Shown here piece after piece: positions 35,412 to 46,525 of a stretch of DNA of 64,000 bases. The stretch comes from Brachionus rotundiformis (taxonomy: Eukaryota > Rotifera > Eurotatoria > Ploima > Brachionidae): assembly GCA_016802295.1 (NCBI GenBank), contig JAESIW010000180.1, positions 2,938,102-3,002,101 of the forward strand. Reading direction: 5' to 3'. The notes below the pieces were generated by a model. That model saw only the letters and a list, made by a program, of their open reading frames with translations. It was not told where the DNA came from and ran no database searches. How positions within the stretch are numbered: the first letter of the stretch is position 1; each line of letters opens with the position of its first letter. The translations under genes and the position numbers were made by a program.

Positions 35412-35688
35412 TGTTGTAGTGTGATTTTCTTCATTGTATTCATTGTATCAAGAAAAGATTGGATTGTTTTAAACCGTTTTATTTTACACAAATAGAACCA
35501 CCACTTAACCAAAAATCTATTCCTTTTAAATATTATCCCTAATTCATATTCGTCTCCTAGCTATTAATTAGAGTTGCCTATTAATACCAATTAATATAAT
35601 ATATTAAATAACCATAATATATCATATCTATCAACAAGTAGAGTAATGCTTAACAACTGATCTAACTTAGTAAATCAGCCCTATAACA
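35412..35688 (-). repeat. LTR (5' LTR in element orientation)
   Basis: The second 277-bp LTR. A short frame starting in it (ATG at 35512 on the minus strand) reads through the PBS into the gag-like region. Confidence 0.92.
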
Positions 35689-35759
35689 AAATTATCTACT
35701 AAAATAAACAAAATTAAATTTAAATATTTTTAGCAAAATTTGAACTTCATTTTATCAAT
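35689..35759. repeat. Right copy of the 71-bp flanking direct repeat
   Basis: Identical over 71 bases to 32231-32301. See the left copy. Confidence 0.95.
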
Positions 35760-35846
35760 TAAAGATTTTAAGATAATTTTAAAAAATATTTAAAATTTTT
35801 GAAATAGACAGTGTGGCATGATCTAATTTTAAAATTTATTTTAAAG

Positions 35847-36005
35847 CTATTCAAAAAACAAGCAATTTGACTCAATTTTCTGACGAATTCATAAAAATTT
35901 CAGATATTGATAAATTAGCTGTAACAAATAGGTAAATTTTTTTAATATAAACAATTTAAATTTCTTATATTTTTATTTTCTAGAGAACTTAATGAATTAC
36001 TATAA
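35847..36005 (+). pseudogene. Two exon-like segments stranded beyond the LTR element
   Basis: 35847-35931 (after an acceptor TTTTAAAG) reads IQKTSNLTQFSDEFIKISDI and DKLAVTN. It ends at a GTAAAT donor, and 35984-36005 completes RELNELL-stop after a TTTTCTAG acceptor. The phases join. The first segment's phase also fits the donor at 31963 of the coiled-coil gene upstream of the LTR element. They may be the normal last exons of that gene, now separated from it by a 3.4-kb insertion plus duplication. They could also be alternative 3' exons still used, or a chance open stretch. Confidence 0.45.
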
Positions 36006-36046
36006 AAAGAAAAAAATATTTTCTCCCAATTATTTAAATAAAAAAT

Positions 36047-37083
36047 TTATTTGTTCAATATTTTTGATTTGAATTCCTCGATTGTTTTATTATTTTCATC
36101 AATAAATTTTAAAAGCTCTTCTTTCCATCCTAGTTTTTCGGCCAATTCCATGCAAATCTGGTCACAATCACCTTGTAAAAAAACATCTCTATTTTTATTC
36201 GAACTTGATCCAAATTGTGGATCCAAGTGAAATAAATTTGTCAAAAATGATCCCAACATTCCCGAATCGCCAACTTGATCTCTATTAATTAAAACTCTGG
36301 GACAGTTTAGATCGACTTGCCCAGACAAACCAGCAAAAGGTTGTACTTCTAAAGAAGTTCCCATTATTATCAATAGCTTACATTTCCCAAAATCACTGGT
36401 AAAATTCCAGAACTCTTTTGGCAAGCTTTCACCAAAAAGCACAACATCTGGCTTAATCGTATCAAAGCATTGATCACATTTAGGAATTTCATTTTGAATT
36501 ACTTTTTCCCTTAAGAATTCAAAGTCATAGCTTTTTTTGCATCCTAAGCAAGTTCCTGTTCTAAATTACAATCATTAATTGGCAAAGAAAATTTTATCTT
36601 ATTTTACTTGATGTGTCCATGAGCTTGTACAGTTTTTTTACTATCTAAACCTGCCAGTTCTTCAAGACAATCAATATTTTGAGTGTAATGTTTTAACAAT
36701 TTTCCTTTCATATCTAAAAACTTTATGAAATAATGAGCTATAGTTGGTTTTGCATTTTCCAACACTGGGTACATTTCATGAGCTAATTCATAGAACGGGG
36801 CAGGGTTTTGTTTGAAAAAATCCAAAGTAAAAATTGCTGTTGGATGCGGAAGATTGTATTTCTGAAGGCGGTTGTAGAGACCGAATGATTCACTTCTAAA
36901 GTCAGGTATATTTGCGTTTGTGGAAATTCCGGCACCAGTCATAACAATTACATCATCAGCCTCAGCCAGAAAATTAACTATTCCATCCATATCTAGTGAA
37001 ATTAACTTTTGCTGTGACTTTCCACTAAATAGTGATGATACATTTTTTTTAACCAGATATTTCAAAATTCTAAAATATTCCAT
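36047..37083 (-). CDS. SIRT2: SIRT2-like NAD+-dependent protein deacylase
   Basis: Two exons (37083-36608, 36560-36047) give 329 aa. Sirtuin motifs are complete: GAGISTNANIPDFRS (NAD loop), TQNIDCLEELAG, the catalytic histidine in VQAHGH, zinc cysteines CLGC...CDQC, KPDVVLFGESLP, IMGTSLEVQPFAGL and LINRD. The end FLQGDCDQICMELAEKLGW closely follows the SIRT2 C-terminus (GECDQGCLALAELLGW), and the LPHP/PYPE-like region also fits class I. The N-terminus (MEYFRILKYLVKKNVSS) is basic and hydrophobic, so mitochondrial targeting as in SIRT3 cannot be excluded. The reaction is removal of acyl groups from lysine with NAD+, giving O-acyl-ADP-ribose and nicotinamide. Confidence 0.92.
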
Positions 37084-37768
37084 TAATAATTTGAAACTAA
37101 AAAATAATAATTTTTAGTAATTATTTTAAAATTGAAGCTTAATTAACATAATCAAATGTTTAACTCATAAGCTAAATTTAAATTGTTAAATAAGAAATTT
37201 AAAAAAAGATTATATTTTTAATCCATCAAATATTTTCTTTCTCTAACTTTTGATACAAGCTTAAGGTTCATCAAATAAAAAGTATTTTTGTATTCTTCCG
37301 TATTATTATTTCCCAGGAAAGATATCAATTGATTTTGATTATAAATAATTCAATAATTCTTTCAGAAAAAAAAATTAAAAACATATAATGATAATAAAAT
37401 TGTTCCCTATACAATCCGTGTATGCTAATAGGGCAGACACTCATCTTCTTTTTCCAGTACGTTCTTCAAGATCTTATACACATGTGACTGCATCGAGTTG
37501 ATCATCTACATCACAATTTAAAAAAATTGAACAATTAAAAAAATTTTCAAAGAAATTAGTTTCTTTGAAAATCAAAAATATTTTATTTGGAATAAGTAAA
37601 TAAAATAGGCTCCAAATCAATTTTATTATTAAAAAACAAATTTTGATTAAATCTAAATTAAAAATATAATCAACATTTACATTTAAAGTCGTATTCACTA
37701 AACATATATATTTTATTGAAAAATTAGAACTTATTAAGCTTTTTACATAGAAATAAAAATAAATTTAA
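37084..37768. other. AT-rich spacer between SIRT2-like and LHX6/8-like genes
   Basis: About 690 bp. A short, less AT-rich stretch near 37410-37510 stands out but shows no coding or repeat signature that I can identify. Confidence 0.4.
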
Positions 37769-39166
37769 TTAATCAAGATCATGGTTATATTCAAGACTAG
37801 AATCATACATGGAATTTTCCTGCACATCTTCTTCACTCGCTGAATCATCTGACGTCCAAGACATACTTATCGGATTATCTAAATAGATAATATTACAATA
37901 AAATAAAAACTAAGTTTTGATAATTTAAAAACCTGTCAATTGTTTTAGTCTTGTATCCTTGGTTCTCTTGATATAATTTTTTGGATCGACTGAAGCTTGA
38001 TTTTCGTAAACCATCTGATAATTTGGTGGCATAGCCTGAGCTCTCTTACGACTCATATTCATCTCGGCTTGAGTCCACATATCCTCATTCGATGCATCAT
38101 TTATCTCAAGACCAGAATTCATGTCTATTTTTTTTTCCTTGTATTTTTTTTGTCTAGCCCTAGAATTTTGGAACCAAACTTGGGTCACGCGTTTACTTAA
38201 TCCGGTTATCTGAGCAATCCGTTCTAAATCTTGACCATCAGGATTCGAGTCAACTTCAAAATTTGCTTGCAAAACTTGAAGCTGCTCTTCGGTAAAAGTA
38301 GTTCTTACACGCTTATTTTTAGCTAAATAGGTTCATTAATTTAAGATAATAATTCTTTTTTTTTTCAAGTCGTCAAACCTTCTTTACTATTGGAATCCCC
38401 GTCAATGGACTCGCAATAATGTGTCTTGCATAAGACTTTGTTATTCTGTAGGGCAAATTCTTCTCCAGTTGATAGTTGTCTTTTGCAGCTTTCGCAAGCA
38501 AAACAGGCCAAATGGTAAACATTGTCTTTTGCTCTTCGAACCCAATCACTTGACTGAATGTTTCGGGAACATTTGGCACATTTAATGCCAAAAAATCTCC
38601 AATTAAAAGAAAATAAATATCAAATAAGTTGATTATTTTTCTTTTTAATTAAAAAATACTTATAATAGTCCAATTTGCAAAATATTTTATTCTTCTTGGA
38701 AAAGCAAGTCTCCTCAGTTACCAATGACATGTTACATTGACTGCACTTAAGGCATTCTTCGTGCCAAGATGTCTCATTCACTCTCAGATAATACTTTTCA
38801 TAGACCAGTTTAAAGCAGCCGCGACAAACAGGAAATCCATCAATCGATCGTTCCTGTTAAAAGATTAAATTTTTATCAATTCAAATAATTTAATATCTCA
38901 TTTTAGTTTAATCAAGTGATGGACAAATAAACAAATTAAGATAAAAACTTATTCTTTCACCAAAAAAATCCAATCCTTTGGAAAGTTGGTATTTACCAAA
39001 AGAAAAAAAATTAAAAAAAAATTATTAGTTTGGATTTCTTGCTTTTTAGTTCTAAAATTTTCACTCAAAAGTTGGCTAAGTGATTAAAAAAATTTGAATA
39101 AAATACTTGATATCTTGAGTTGTCGAATTCGCTTTGTTCCGAATCATCAGAAATGGAAAATTCCAT
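37769..39166 (-). CDS. Lhx6/8: LIM-homeobox transcription factor, LHX6/8 (Arrowhead) type
   Basis: Five exons (39166-39107, 38853-38660, 38596-38379, 38322-37933, 37878-37769) sum to 324 codons, 323 aa. LIM1: CRGC...H-EE-C-LK-C-SQ-C...C-KL-D. LIM2: IKCAKCSRNIQSSDWVRRAK then NVYHLACFACESCKRQLSTG, nearly identical to LHX6/8. The homeodomain begins KNKRVRTTFTEEQLQVLQAN and ends RVTQVWFQNSRARQKK, with the invariant Asn of helix 3. DSNPDGQDLERIA matches the NNPDAQTLQKLA of LHX6/8. The tail is acidic (SDDSASEEDVQ). In animals this class specifies neuron subtypes, and in Drosophila imaginal precursor cells. The short N-terminus before LIM1 (about 25 residues) is sparse but the exon joins in frame. 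Confidence 0.93.
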
Positions 39167-41526
39167 TCTGCTTTTAAATTTTCTTGTTTGACTTGAGTCG
39201 ACAGTGCCTTGAGTTATTTAATTTTTGAAAGCAATTGTCTGCCTAGTTTACTAAAGCAAGCAAATAAAATATATAAACAAATTAAAATAAAAAATAAAAA
39301 CAATAAATAATAAGAGAACTTATTGAAAAAAAGCCAGCTCCAATAAAAATTTTTCATATCAAAAATTATCGATTTTTTATAAATTATTTATTTAAATTTG
39401 AGCACAATTGGCTGAGAGTAGCTGCCGCATTTAAATATCCAAATCCAATCAGAAAATTAAACCGAAAATAATTATCTTTAAGCTGTGTAAGTAGGCGGCT
39501 AAACCAAGGTGAATTCAGGCTCTTAGTATTTTTAACCTGATAATTCCAAACTAGAATAAATATATTTTCAATTGGCTTCACTTTAAAGATCATTTAATTT
39601 AAAAGGAAGTTAACTGAATGCAGTCTTGTGTATAAAGTCGTCCATAATCCTCATTTATTCTTTCGAGCATGAAATAACACTTTAATTAGGCTTATACATG
39701 AAGCCACCAGTTGCACAATGAAAAAAATACCAGCTAATGAAGCTAAATTAGAGGTTTGTTTTAGAAATTCGTGATTTATACCAATTTTGTGAACAAATAA
39801 TAAAAAATTTCCTTAGCAAAGATAATAGGGCATATTGATTAGAATTGGTATTGAAAAATTTTATGCAAATATAGTCTGGAAAAGTGAGCTTGGTAGAAAT
39901 GTGCTCGTCAGCAGCTTATCATTAATTAGATTGTGAATTTTACAAAAACGAGAAGTTACTTGTCACCACATGAGCTAATTAAAGTTCGGCGCTTTTTTCC
40001 AACCATGCAAAGTTTGAGCAAAAACTCATTGACAAACTTGAAAAAAAATGCTAATCCAATTGGAAATTAAAGCGATTGCAATCAAATATTCTGATATTGT
40101 TCTTGTCTTGTTGAGTGGTTTTGAACAAACTAGCTCAAGTTTTTTGACTAGCTGGAGAAGTAGCTTTGTTTGAAATTAAAAATCAAGAGGGTTTTTGTGT
40201 GCTTATTAATTTGTCCCATTTGGGACTCGAAATTAAAGAAAGAGGAAAATCAGCTAGAATGATAAGAACGGAATTTAACAAACAATAATACAAATGTTGA
40301 ATCTTTTCGTAGCTTAAATCGCTGCACTAACCACAACAATAATAGAAAAACTTCCGCTACTCGCTAACATTTGTTGATTAGAATTTTATTATTTTTCTTT
40401 TTAAGTTTTAAATATGTTCTTTCTAAAATAATTTGGCAAAAAGTTTTGAATGTTATTTTGGTTTAAGAATTAATCAACTATTTATAATTTATCTAGTACA
40501 ATGTTTTGTTTGGCTTTTTATGTTTCAAATTATAATTACGCAATTGATAATGATCATGAAAACAAATTTTTTCCAATAAAACCATTTTTTTTCTTTTTAA
40601 TTATTAAAAATTTTTATTTGAATCTTAATATTAAATTAAAATTTAATTTTGTAAAATTAATTAATATGAATCATAATTACAATAAAAACAATTTTAATTT
40701 ATTTATATCATGGTGGTAGTAATTAAAAAACGAACAACTTAAAATTTTCCGAAAATAATTAATTTTGTTTTTAACAAGCTTCATCTAAAAAAAATAACAA
40801 TTGGTTCATAAATTTTGATTAAAGATTTAATATCCCATTTAAAAACTTTATTCAATTATTTCATCTAATGTCAATGGAACCATAAAAATCTAGTAAATGG
40901 ATTTAAAATTTTTAGTATTTAATAATTTATTTCAAAAAAGATACTTTATGAATACTTTATACAAATAAACAAATATACTTCCATGTTATCAGCCATTTAT
41001 GTAGTTTTAGATACAATAAAAAGAAAAATATTGTTTATACTCTATAAACTGAAAATTGATAAATCTATGTCCATATCGGAAATTTACGTACTTTATGTCA
41101 TATATTTCAATCGAACTGATTTACAAGTAAACTTTATTGTCCTTTATACTGATTCAGGGTATAGATCGCTTTATCCCTTAATCTGTTAAAGAAATAAAAT
41201 CTTAAAATAAAAGGGGATATTTAGGGTTTTATTTATTTGTTTTAGCAGACTTAGAAGATAGCGAGGTTGCAGGTAGGGTTCGGGTTTATTTCTTGTGGAG
41301 AGTTTTCTTTATTGATCTTATAATTTTGTATTAATATGTAAAGTGCATAAAAGTCATGGGATCCAGTAACAAACAGAATAAAAAATTTTTATCTCCGAGC
41401 CAGTTTTTTTAATTACATTGGAAAATATTGACTCTGATTTCAATTTTTGGGCATACTTATTTTTACTATTGTAATTGGCAATAGGTTTTATTTCTTGGTT
41501 AGTTTAATCATCAAATGATTACTCAC
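39167..41526. other. Gene-poor region upstream of the LHX6/8-like gene
   Basis: About 2.4 kb. The 1.2 kb nearest the homeobox gene are less AT-rich than the rest and may hold enhancers. Short open frames (for example near 40500-40720) are Asn/Phe/Lys-rich translations of AT-rich DNA and look non-coding. Confidence 0.4.
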
Positions 41527-41575
41527 CCTTAAGTATATTTTTCAAATTTACCAAATTATTATTAAACTTTATCAT
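41527..41575 (-). pseudogene. Orphan duplicate of SUCLG1 exon 1
   Basis: Minus strand 41575-41527 reads MIKFNNNLVNLKNILK and then a GTGAGT donor. It is 49 bp, the same length and splice phase as SUCLG1 exon 1 (43286-43238, MIRFNTNLVNLRNLLK). Upstream sequence including CTTTTGATCATAA is also shared, so a segment of roughly 120-150 bp covering promoter and exon 1 was copied to about 470 bp past the SUCLG1 stop. No second-exon homologue follows it. It could be a dead remnant or an exon now splicing to something else. Confidence 0.7.
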
Positions 41576-42049
41576 CTCAATTTAGATTTTATAAATTGAT
41601 ATTAATTTTCAAAATAACTTTTGATCATAAGTGTCGACGACCTGATGGCTCTTCCACAGCAGAAAGGATTCAGTCCTTGTTGTAGTTCAGATGGAATCAA
41701 TAGAAACAAAAATGTAAACAAAATTTAAAGATTGTTACTAGTAAAAAAAATAATTTGAAATTTTGTTAAGACTATATAATATTTTATAGATAAATCATTT
41801 ATTTAACAAGTTATTTTAATTTTTTTGCAAGGTTTGGCCTAAACTTTAATTTAAAAAAAAACTTAAACCATAATAAATTTTAGACTTAATTTAGTATTTT
41901 TCGATTTATTGACATTTTTTTGAAGAAAAAAAAATCTCTCTTAAAAAATTTATTGTATCAATTAAAAATTTTTAATGTTATATTGATCCTAAAGATCTAG
42001 TCTAATTTTTGTTTGATCAAGACTAGTTCTTTAATGTGTTTGTTCGATT

Positions 42050-43286
42050 TTAATTTAGAACATCATTACCAGTAATTAATTTATACATTACATTTCCCAT
42101 TTGAGCTGGTGAGTTAGTAACTTCAACTCCAGCTTCTTTTAGTGCATTTATTTTTGCATCAGCACCGCCAGATTTTCCAGAAATAATAGCTCCAGCATGA
42201 CCCATACGTCTTCCAGGTGGAGCGGAAACACCGGCAATGAACGAAACGACTGGCTTTTGTTTTGAGCCAACATTATTTTCCTTCAAAAACGCGGCAGCTT
42301 GTTCTTCTGCAGATCCTCCTATTTCACCGATTAAGATAATGCCTTGGGTTTTGGGATCTTTCAAGAAAACATCTAAGCAATCGATAAAGTTAGTTCCATT
42401 GAATGGATCACCACCAATGCCGACACACAATGACTGTCCTAAACCAACTTTGGTAGTTTGATGCACGGCTTCGTAGGTCAAAGTTCCTGATCTTGAAACA
42501 ATACCAATGATACCTGGTTTGTGAATATGTCCCGGCATAATACCAATTTTACACTGCCCTGGTGCAATTATACCTGGACAATTCGGACCCACTAGTCTTT
42601 CAAATTCATAAATAAGCTTCGGTTAATAACTATTCTTTACAAAAAAATTATAAAAACCTTGATTTGTTCTGTTTTAATATTTTTCTCTTGACTGTTACCA
42701 TATCATGCTGTGGAATACCTTCTGTAATGCAAACAATTAAAGGAATTTCTGCTTCTACTGCTTCTAAAATTGCATCAGCAGCTCCTGGCGGAGGGACATA
42801 GATAACTGTTGCTGAAGCTCCAGTTTCATTTTTAGCCTTTTGGAACAGATCTATAGACTTATCTGTTAATTATAAAAATAGAAAATTATACCTCAGCTAC
42901 ACTTTTAAAAACTGGCAATCCCAAATGAGTTGTTCCGGCTTTAGCAGGTGATACTCCACCAACCATTCTTGTTCCATACTCAATAGCTTGTTGACTGTGA
43001 AAAGTGCCCTTTCAAAAATGTCACATTTATTAGCATCATAACAATATGCTTTTGTAGCTATTATTTACTTGTTTTCCAGTAAAACCTTGGCAAATAACTT
43101 TGGTATTTGAATCAATGAGAAGATTTTTTCGAGTAGAATCATATGCAGCCGATTCAATATTACGAACAATATTAAATTGGTTCACTTAAAAACAACAAAA
43201 AATTAAATATTCAATCAATTACTTTTAAATAACTCACCCTTAAGTAAATTTCTTAAATTTACTAAATTAGTGTTAAACCTTATCAT
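42050..43286 (-). CDS. SUCLG1: Succinyl-CoA ligase subunit alpha, mitochondrial
   Basis: Several small exons and one large last exon. Exon 1 (43286-43238, MIRFNTNLVNLRNLLK) is a basic mitochondrial presequence. The rest follows SUCLG1 closely: NTKVICQGFTGKQ, GTFHSQQAIEYGTRMVGGVS, THLGLPVFKSV, ATVIYVPPPGAADAILEAVE, PLIVCITEGIPQHDMV, LVGPNCPGIIAPGQCKIGIM, GIVSRSGTLTYEAVHQTTKV, GQSLCVGIGGDPFNGT, GIILIGEIGGSAEEQAA and PPGRRMGHAGAIISGKSGGA. The histidine in GHAG is the residue that is phosphorylated in catalysis. With a beta subunit it converts succinyl-CoA to succinate and makes GTP or ATP in the TCA cycle. Nothing is missing. Confidence 0.97.
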
Positions 43287-44529
43287 CTAAATTGATATTT
43301 TTTATTCAGATCAAATAAACTAAAATCAATCGAATATTAATTTTAAATTTTTAAAAATATCTTTTGATCATAAATAGATCATTTAATGATGCTGTCTTAC
43401 GCTGAACTTTTAATGTATATGCTATAATAATCTAAAATAAGCATCATGTTAGCAAAAATGTTCAGTTTATATTTATTTGCCAAAAAAAGTATATATGTTT
43501 AGCTTTTAAATTTGCAAAAAATTTAATTATTCCTAAATTAAAATCAAAAATAAATGAACTTTTTATCAAAATTTAGTTAAAACTGACTTACAGGCTGATT
43601 AAAAGTTAAAATTATATTCTTAAAACCAACAAGAGTCTAATTATTTTATTTCTCGATTTTGATTATATAAAATTAAATTTACAAAGAGCAAAAATAATAC
43701 TAATTTAATAATTTTGGTGATTTTGCAATCCAAAATTATTACAAAATTTATCAATTTTTTTCGTTTGAATTTATTAAAACTCTTTTTATGTTTTTATTTT
43801 TTTGGACCCTTTATTATATTTAGTAAAAAATTTATTTTTTGTTTTTGAATAGTTTTATTCACAAATATAAAACGTAAACCCTTGCAAATAACTGATCCCC
43901 TAAAGCCCCTTTTTTTAAAGCTAATCAAAAGTGACTTAGTTCTATCTATGTTGCTTTCCTGTAAAGCATACTTAGATCTTTAAAAAGCATCTAATTTGAA
44001 GAAAATTTTTTATCATCTAAAGGCTAAAATTCTTCAATAAAGACACGATTTTGGGGTCACTTATTTGCAAGAATTTACGGTATAAGATATTTTACAGTTG
44101 TATTAAAATTAACTTGAGATATTAACTGCCTTTAATTTGTTTAATTTTAATTGTTTTAGTGATTTGGTAATAAATTGATCCGTTTAAAAATTTATTAAAA
44201 ATATGAAAATTTGATTATTGTTTAATTTTAAGAAAATTGATTTTAAAAAATTTAAAAAAATAAAGAATTACATTAAAACAATTAGAAATTAATTCTGGCC
44301 AAGAATGTGAAGACTTCATAAAATTTATTATTAGATAATAGTATTATCCAATTCTGGCAAGAATTCAGGAATTTTGCAAATTAATTGTTATCTTTAAAAG
44401 AAAATTTATAATATAGCTAATTGAAAAGATTTATGCTGGAAATTTTTATAATCTTTGGAAATGAGATAAAAATATAAACCAAATAAATTATTTTTTGTCA
44501 CCCTCCTCTTTTCACAAAAGGCTTGGGAC
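43287..44529. other. AT-rich intergenic region upstream of SUCLG1
   Basis: About 1.2 kb with no coding exon or repeat recognised beyond the SUCLG1 promoter side that is shared with the orphan exon copy. Confidence 0.45.
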
Positions 44530-44765
44530 TAGCTTTGGCAGAGTTATGACGGCGTCTTACCTTGAGAAGCCAGCTGGCTGCAAACTCGACAACTTTTAAG
44601 ACTAGCTTGGAACCACAAACCAAGCGACTTCTCTGTCAATCGAGAAAAAATCTTAACTTAAGGCCTCCAAAATTACGTCTACCTGCAGAGAGTCAGCTGT
44701 ACAACAGATTCTCGCTCCTTTTGGATTTTTTTCGGATTCCTTTCGATTAGATTTAGATGGTCGAA
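44530..44765 (+). mobile_element. 3' relic of a LINE reverse-transcriptase ORF
   Basis: A GC-richer island reads KRLLCQSRKNLNLRPPKLRL, then PAESQLYNRFS and LDFFRIPFD. The pattern of R-rich, P-rich residues, then NRFS-x-x-x-x-DFF-x-x-IPFD, matches the end of LINE ORF2 proteins (FSNRVVxxWNxLP). It is truncated and isolated, and abuts the foldback MITE. Confidence 0.55.
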
Positions 44766-44813
44766 GCCAGCGGCATTTAGAGTTATGGTGACTAGCATTT
44801 TTTAAAATTTCTT

Positions 44814-44822
44814 TTCAAAAAT
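44814..44822. repeat. Left 9-bp target-site duplication of the MITE
   Basis: TTCAAAAAT immediately left of the foldback element is repeated at 45185-45193. Confidence 0.75.
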
Positions 44823-45184
44823 GGTTTTGTGAAGTTCAGTACAAAAGAACAGAACAAAGTGTAAAAAATGAAATAACTTTTTTTCTAAAAGTTTAAAATT
44901 AATTCTGTGAATGCAGAATGGTACAACATTCAAAGTTGCATCAACTGTAAAAGTCTGCTAATGATGTGCAAAATCTCTGCAAAATGCACTACACTCGATT
45001 ATATTGAAATTTAATTTCTGCTGAACTCGGCAAAATTAGCAGACAAAGATATTTGATGCAACTTTGAATGTTGCACCATTCTGCATTTACAGAATTAGGT
45101 TTAAACCTTTGGAAAAAAAGTTATTCAATTTTTTCACACTTTTTTCCGTTCTTTTTGCCATTTTGTACTGAATTTCACAAAACC
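44823..45184. mobile_element. Foldback MITE with about 120-140-bp terminal inverted repeats (Mutator-like)
   Basis: The left arm (44823-44944, starting GGTTTTGTGAAGTTCAGTAC) and right arm (45053-45184) are inverted copies with scattered mismatches. Between them are about 110 bp in which GTCTGCTAAT/ATTAGCAGAC extends the pairing. The element is 362 bp, has no ORF and is flanked by 9-bp direct repeats TTCAAAAAT. Long TIRs with 9-bp duplications are typical of Mutator-like elements, so this is probably a MULE-derived MITE. A second terminal piece lies in the LTR element at 32938-33043. Confidence 0.85.
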
Positions 45185-45193
45185 TTCAAAAAT
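45185..45193. repeat. Right 9-bp target-site duplication of the MITE
   Basis: TTCAAAAAT follows the right inverted repeat exactly. Confidence 0.75.
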
Positions 45194-45720
45194 CCTATTA
45201 ATGAAATATTTAGAAGCAAGATTATGTAATTTAAATTTGCTGAGTATTTTTCCAGGAAAAATTTGCAAAAACAGTTTAAAACTAAAACAAAATTAAATTT
45301 TCTAGAGTTAAACTAATGTAAAATTAAATTTAAATAATTCATTTTCTCTTAAGTTTTATTTGCTTTTTTAAATATTTCTAATTAAAATATAAGCTTTTAA
45401 AAAAAATTGTTAAAATTTTTTTAGCATGTTTTAAAAAGTAAGAATTTTTTTATTTATTTTTTTGGAGATATGAGAAATTCTCAAAGCTTAGATTTAATGC
45501 TTTGAATCGAATGATACAAGTCTCCTAAAGTATTAATAAAAAATCAATCGAAATGTTCAATTAAGTTATTGATTGTGTCATTTTGATATTTTTTATAAAC
45601 TTATGCATCAGTCGTTTTGTATTAGATTAAAGCAATTAACGGTTACACTTAAGTTGACAAAAATTATATTTAAATTAAATAAAATTAAATCACTTACTAA
45701 TAATTATTGACAATAAAAGA
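45194..45720. other. AT-rich spacer upstream of NME6
   Basis: About 530 bp with nothing recognised. It contains the NME6 promoter side. Confidence 0.4.
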
Positions 45721-46525
45721 ATGAGCAAGCTTCAATTGACTCTTGCAATTTTCAAGCCAGACATAAGCTTGAACGAACGGGCTGTATCGGTAAGCAAAAT
45801 TTAAATACTTATTTTATTATATGATGTAAAATTTGAAGGAAATTAGGAAAATAATCTTAAAAGACAATTATTTGTTTATTAGAACTAAATTTCACAAACT
45901 TACACTCGAAAAGGCAAAGGAATTTTACCAAGTTCATGAAAGTATTCTATTAAGTCTGATTTATTTGCTCAAATTTTACTGATATAGTTTATTAAGAAAA
46001 ATTTTTTTTCAATCGGCTAGTCTATTCTATGTCAAGGTTTGTAAACAAAATGTCTCTTAGGGACTTGAGGTAAAGCTGAGTTGATTAAGTTGATTTTTTA
46101 AGTGGTCCAATATGGTGCCATATTTTAGCACGGGAAAATGCTATTAAAGAATGGAGGAAACTGATGGGTCCAACAAAAGTTTTCAAGTCAGATAAGAGTT
46201 ATTATATGAAAATTTATTTATTGATATTTTAAATATATAGGACAATTTATGATGATCCGAATAGTCTTCGGGGTAATTATGGGGTAACCGATACCAGAAA
46301 CACGCTACATGGCTCAGGTATTTAAATTTATGGATTTTGGTAAAATTAAATGAATAGTTGAAATTTTTCTTAGATTCTGATGAAGCAGCTAAATCAGAAA
46401 TTAGTTTCTTTTTCCAAGACTTTGACACCGACAAATGGTTAGCTAATGAAGAAATCTTTTTCAGAGATCCTAAAAATTTAATATTTGATGAAAAAAAATT
46501 TGAACATAAGCTAAGAATTAAATAA
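45721..46525 (+). CDS. NME6: Nucleoside diphosphate kinase 6 family protein
   Basis: Six exons (45721-45789, 45839-45941, 45997-46036, 46103-46186, 46241-46317, 46374-46525) sum to 175 codons, 174 aa; human NME6 is about 186. MSKLQLTLAIFKPD opens the NDPK fold with the conserved Lys of KPD. FFFNRLVYSMSSGPIW, CHILARENAIKEWRKLMGPT, SLRGNYGVTDTRNTLHGSDS and FFFQDFDTDKW follow. The histidine in TLHGSDS is the phosphate-carrying catalytic residue. TDTRN-TxHGSDS and the LMGPT spacing are group II, NME6 type. NME6 is mitochondrial in vertebrates and has been reported to act with RCC1L on mitochondrial nucleotide supply. All exon phases agree, although the donor of exon 4 (GTCAGA) is not canonical at positions 3-6. 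Confidence 0.9.

Larger units (their letters stand above)
32302..35688 (-). mobile_element. Young non-autonomous LTR retrotransposon (minus orientation)
   Basis: Two identical 277-bp LTRs (32302-32578 and 35412-35688) bracket a 2.83-kb interior. Read on the minus strand, each LTR starts TGTTATAGGG and ends CACTACAACA. A tRNA-type primer-binding site (TGGCGC...) follows the 5' LTR and a purine tract (AAGGGGGAG) precedes the 3' LTR, which fixes the orientation. The interior shows only short, broken frames. A gag-like, lysine/glutamate-rich start (AATKRTAERERSEFKNLQ) runs from the PBS. No reverse transcriptase, RNase H or integrase motif is visible, so it would need enzymes in trans. A piece of a Mutator-like MITE is nested at 32938-33043. 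Identical LTRs mean a recent insertion. Confidence 0.9.

Noticed and set aside
40501..41189. Two plus-strand ORFs as small membrane proteins
   Set aside because: They are Phe/Asn/Ile/Lys-rich translations expected from AT-rich DNA, with no splice partners or family match.
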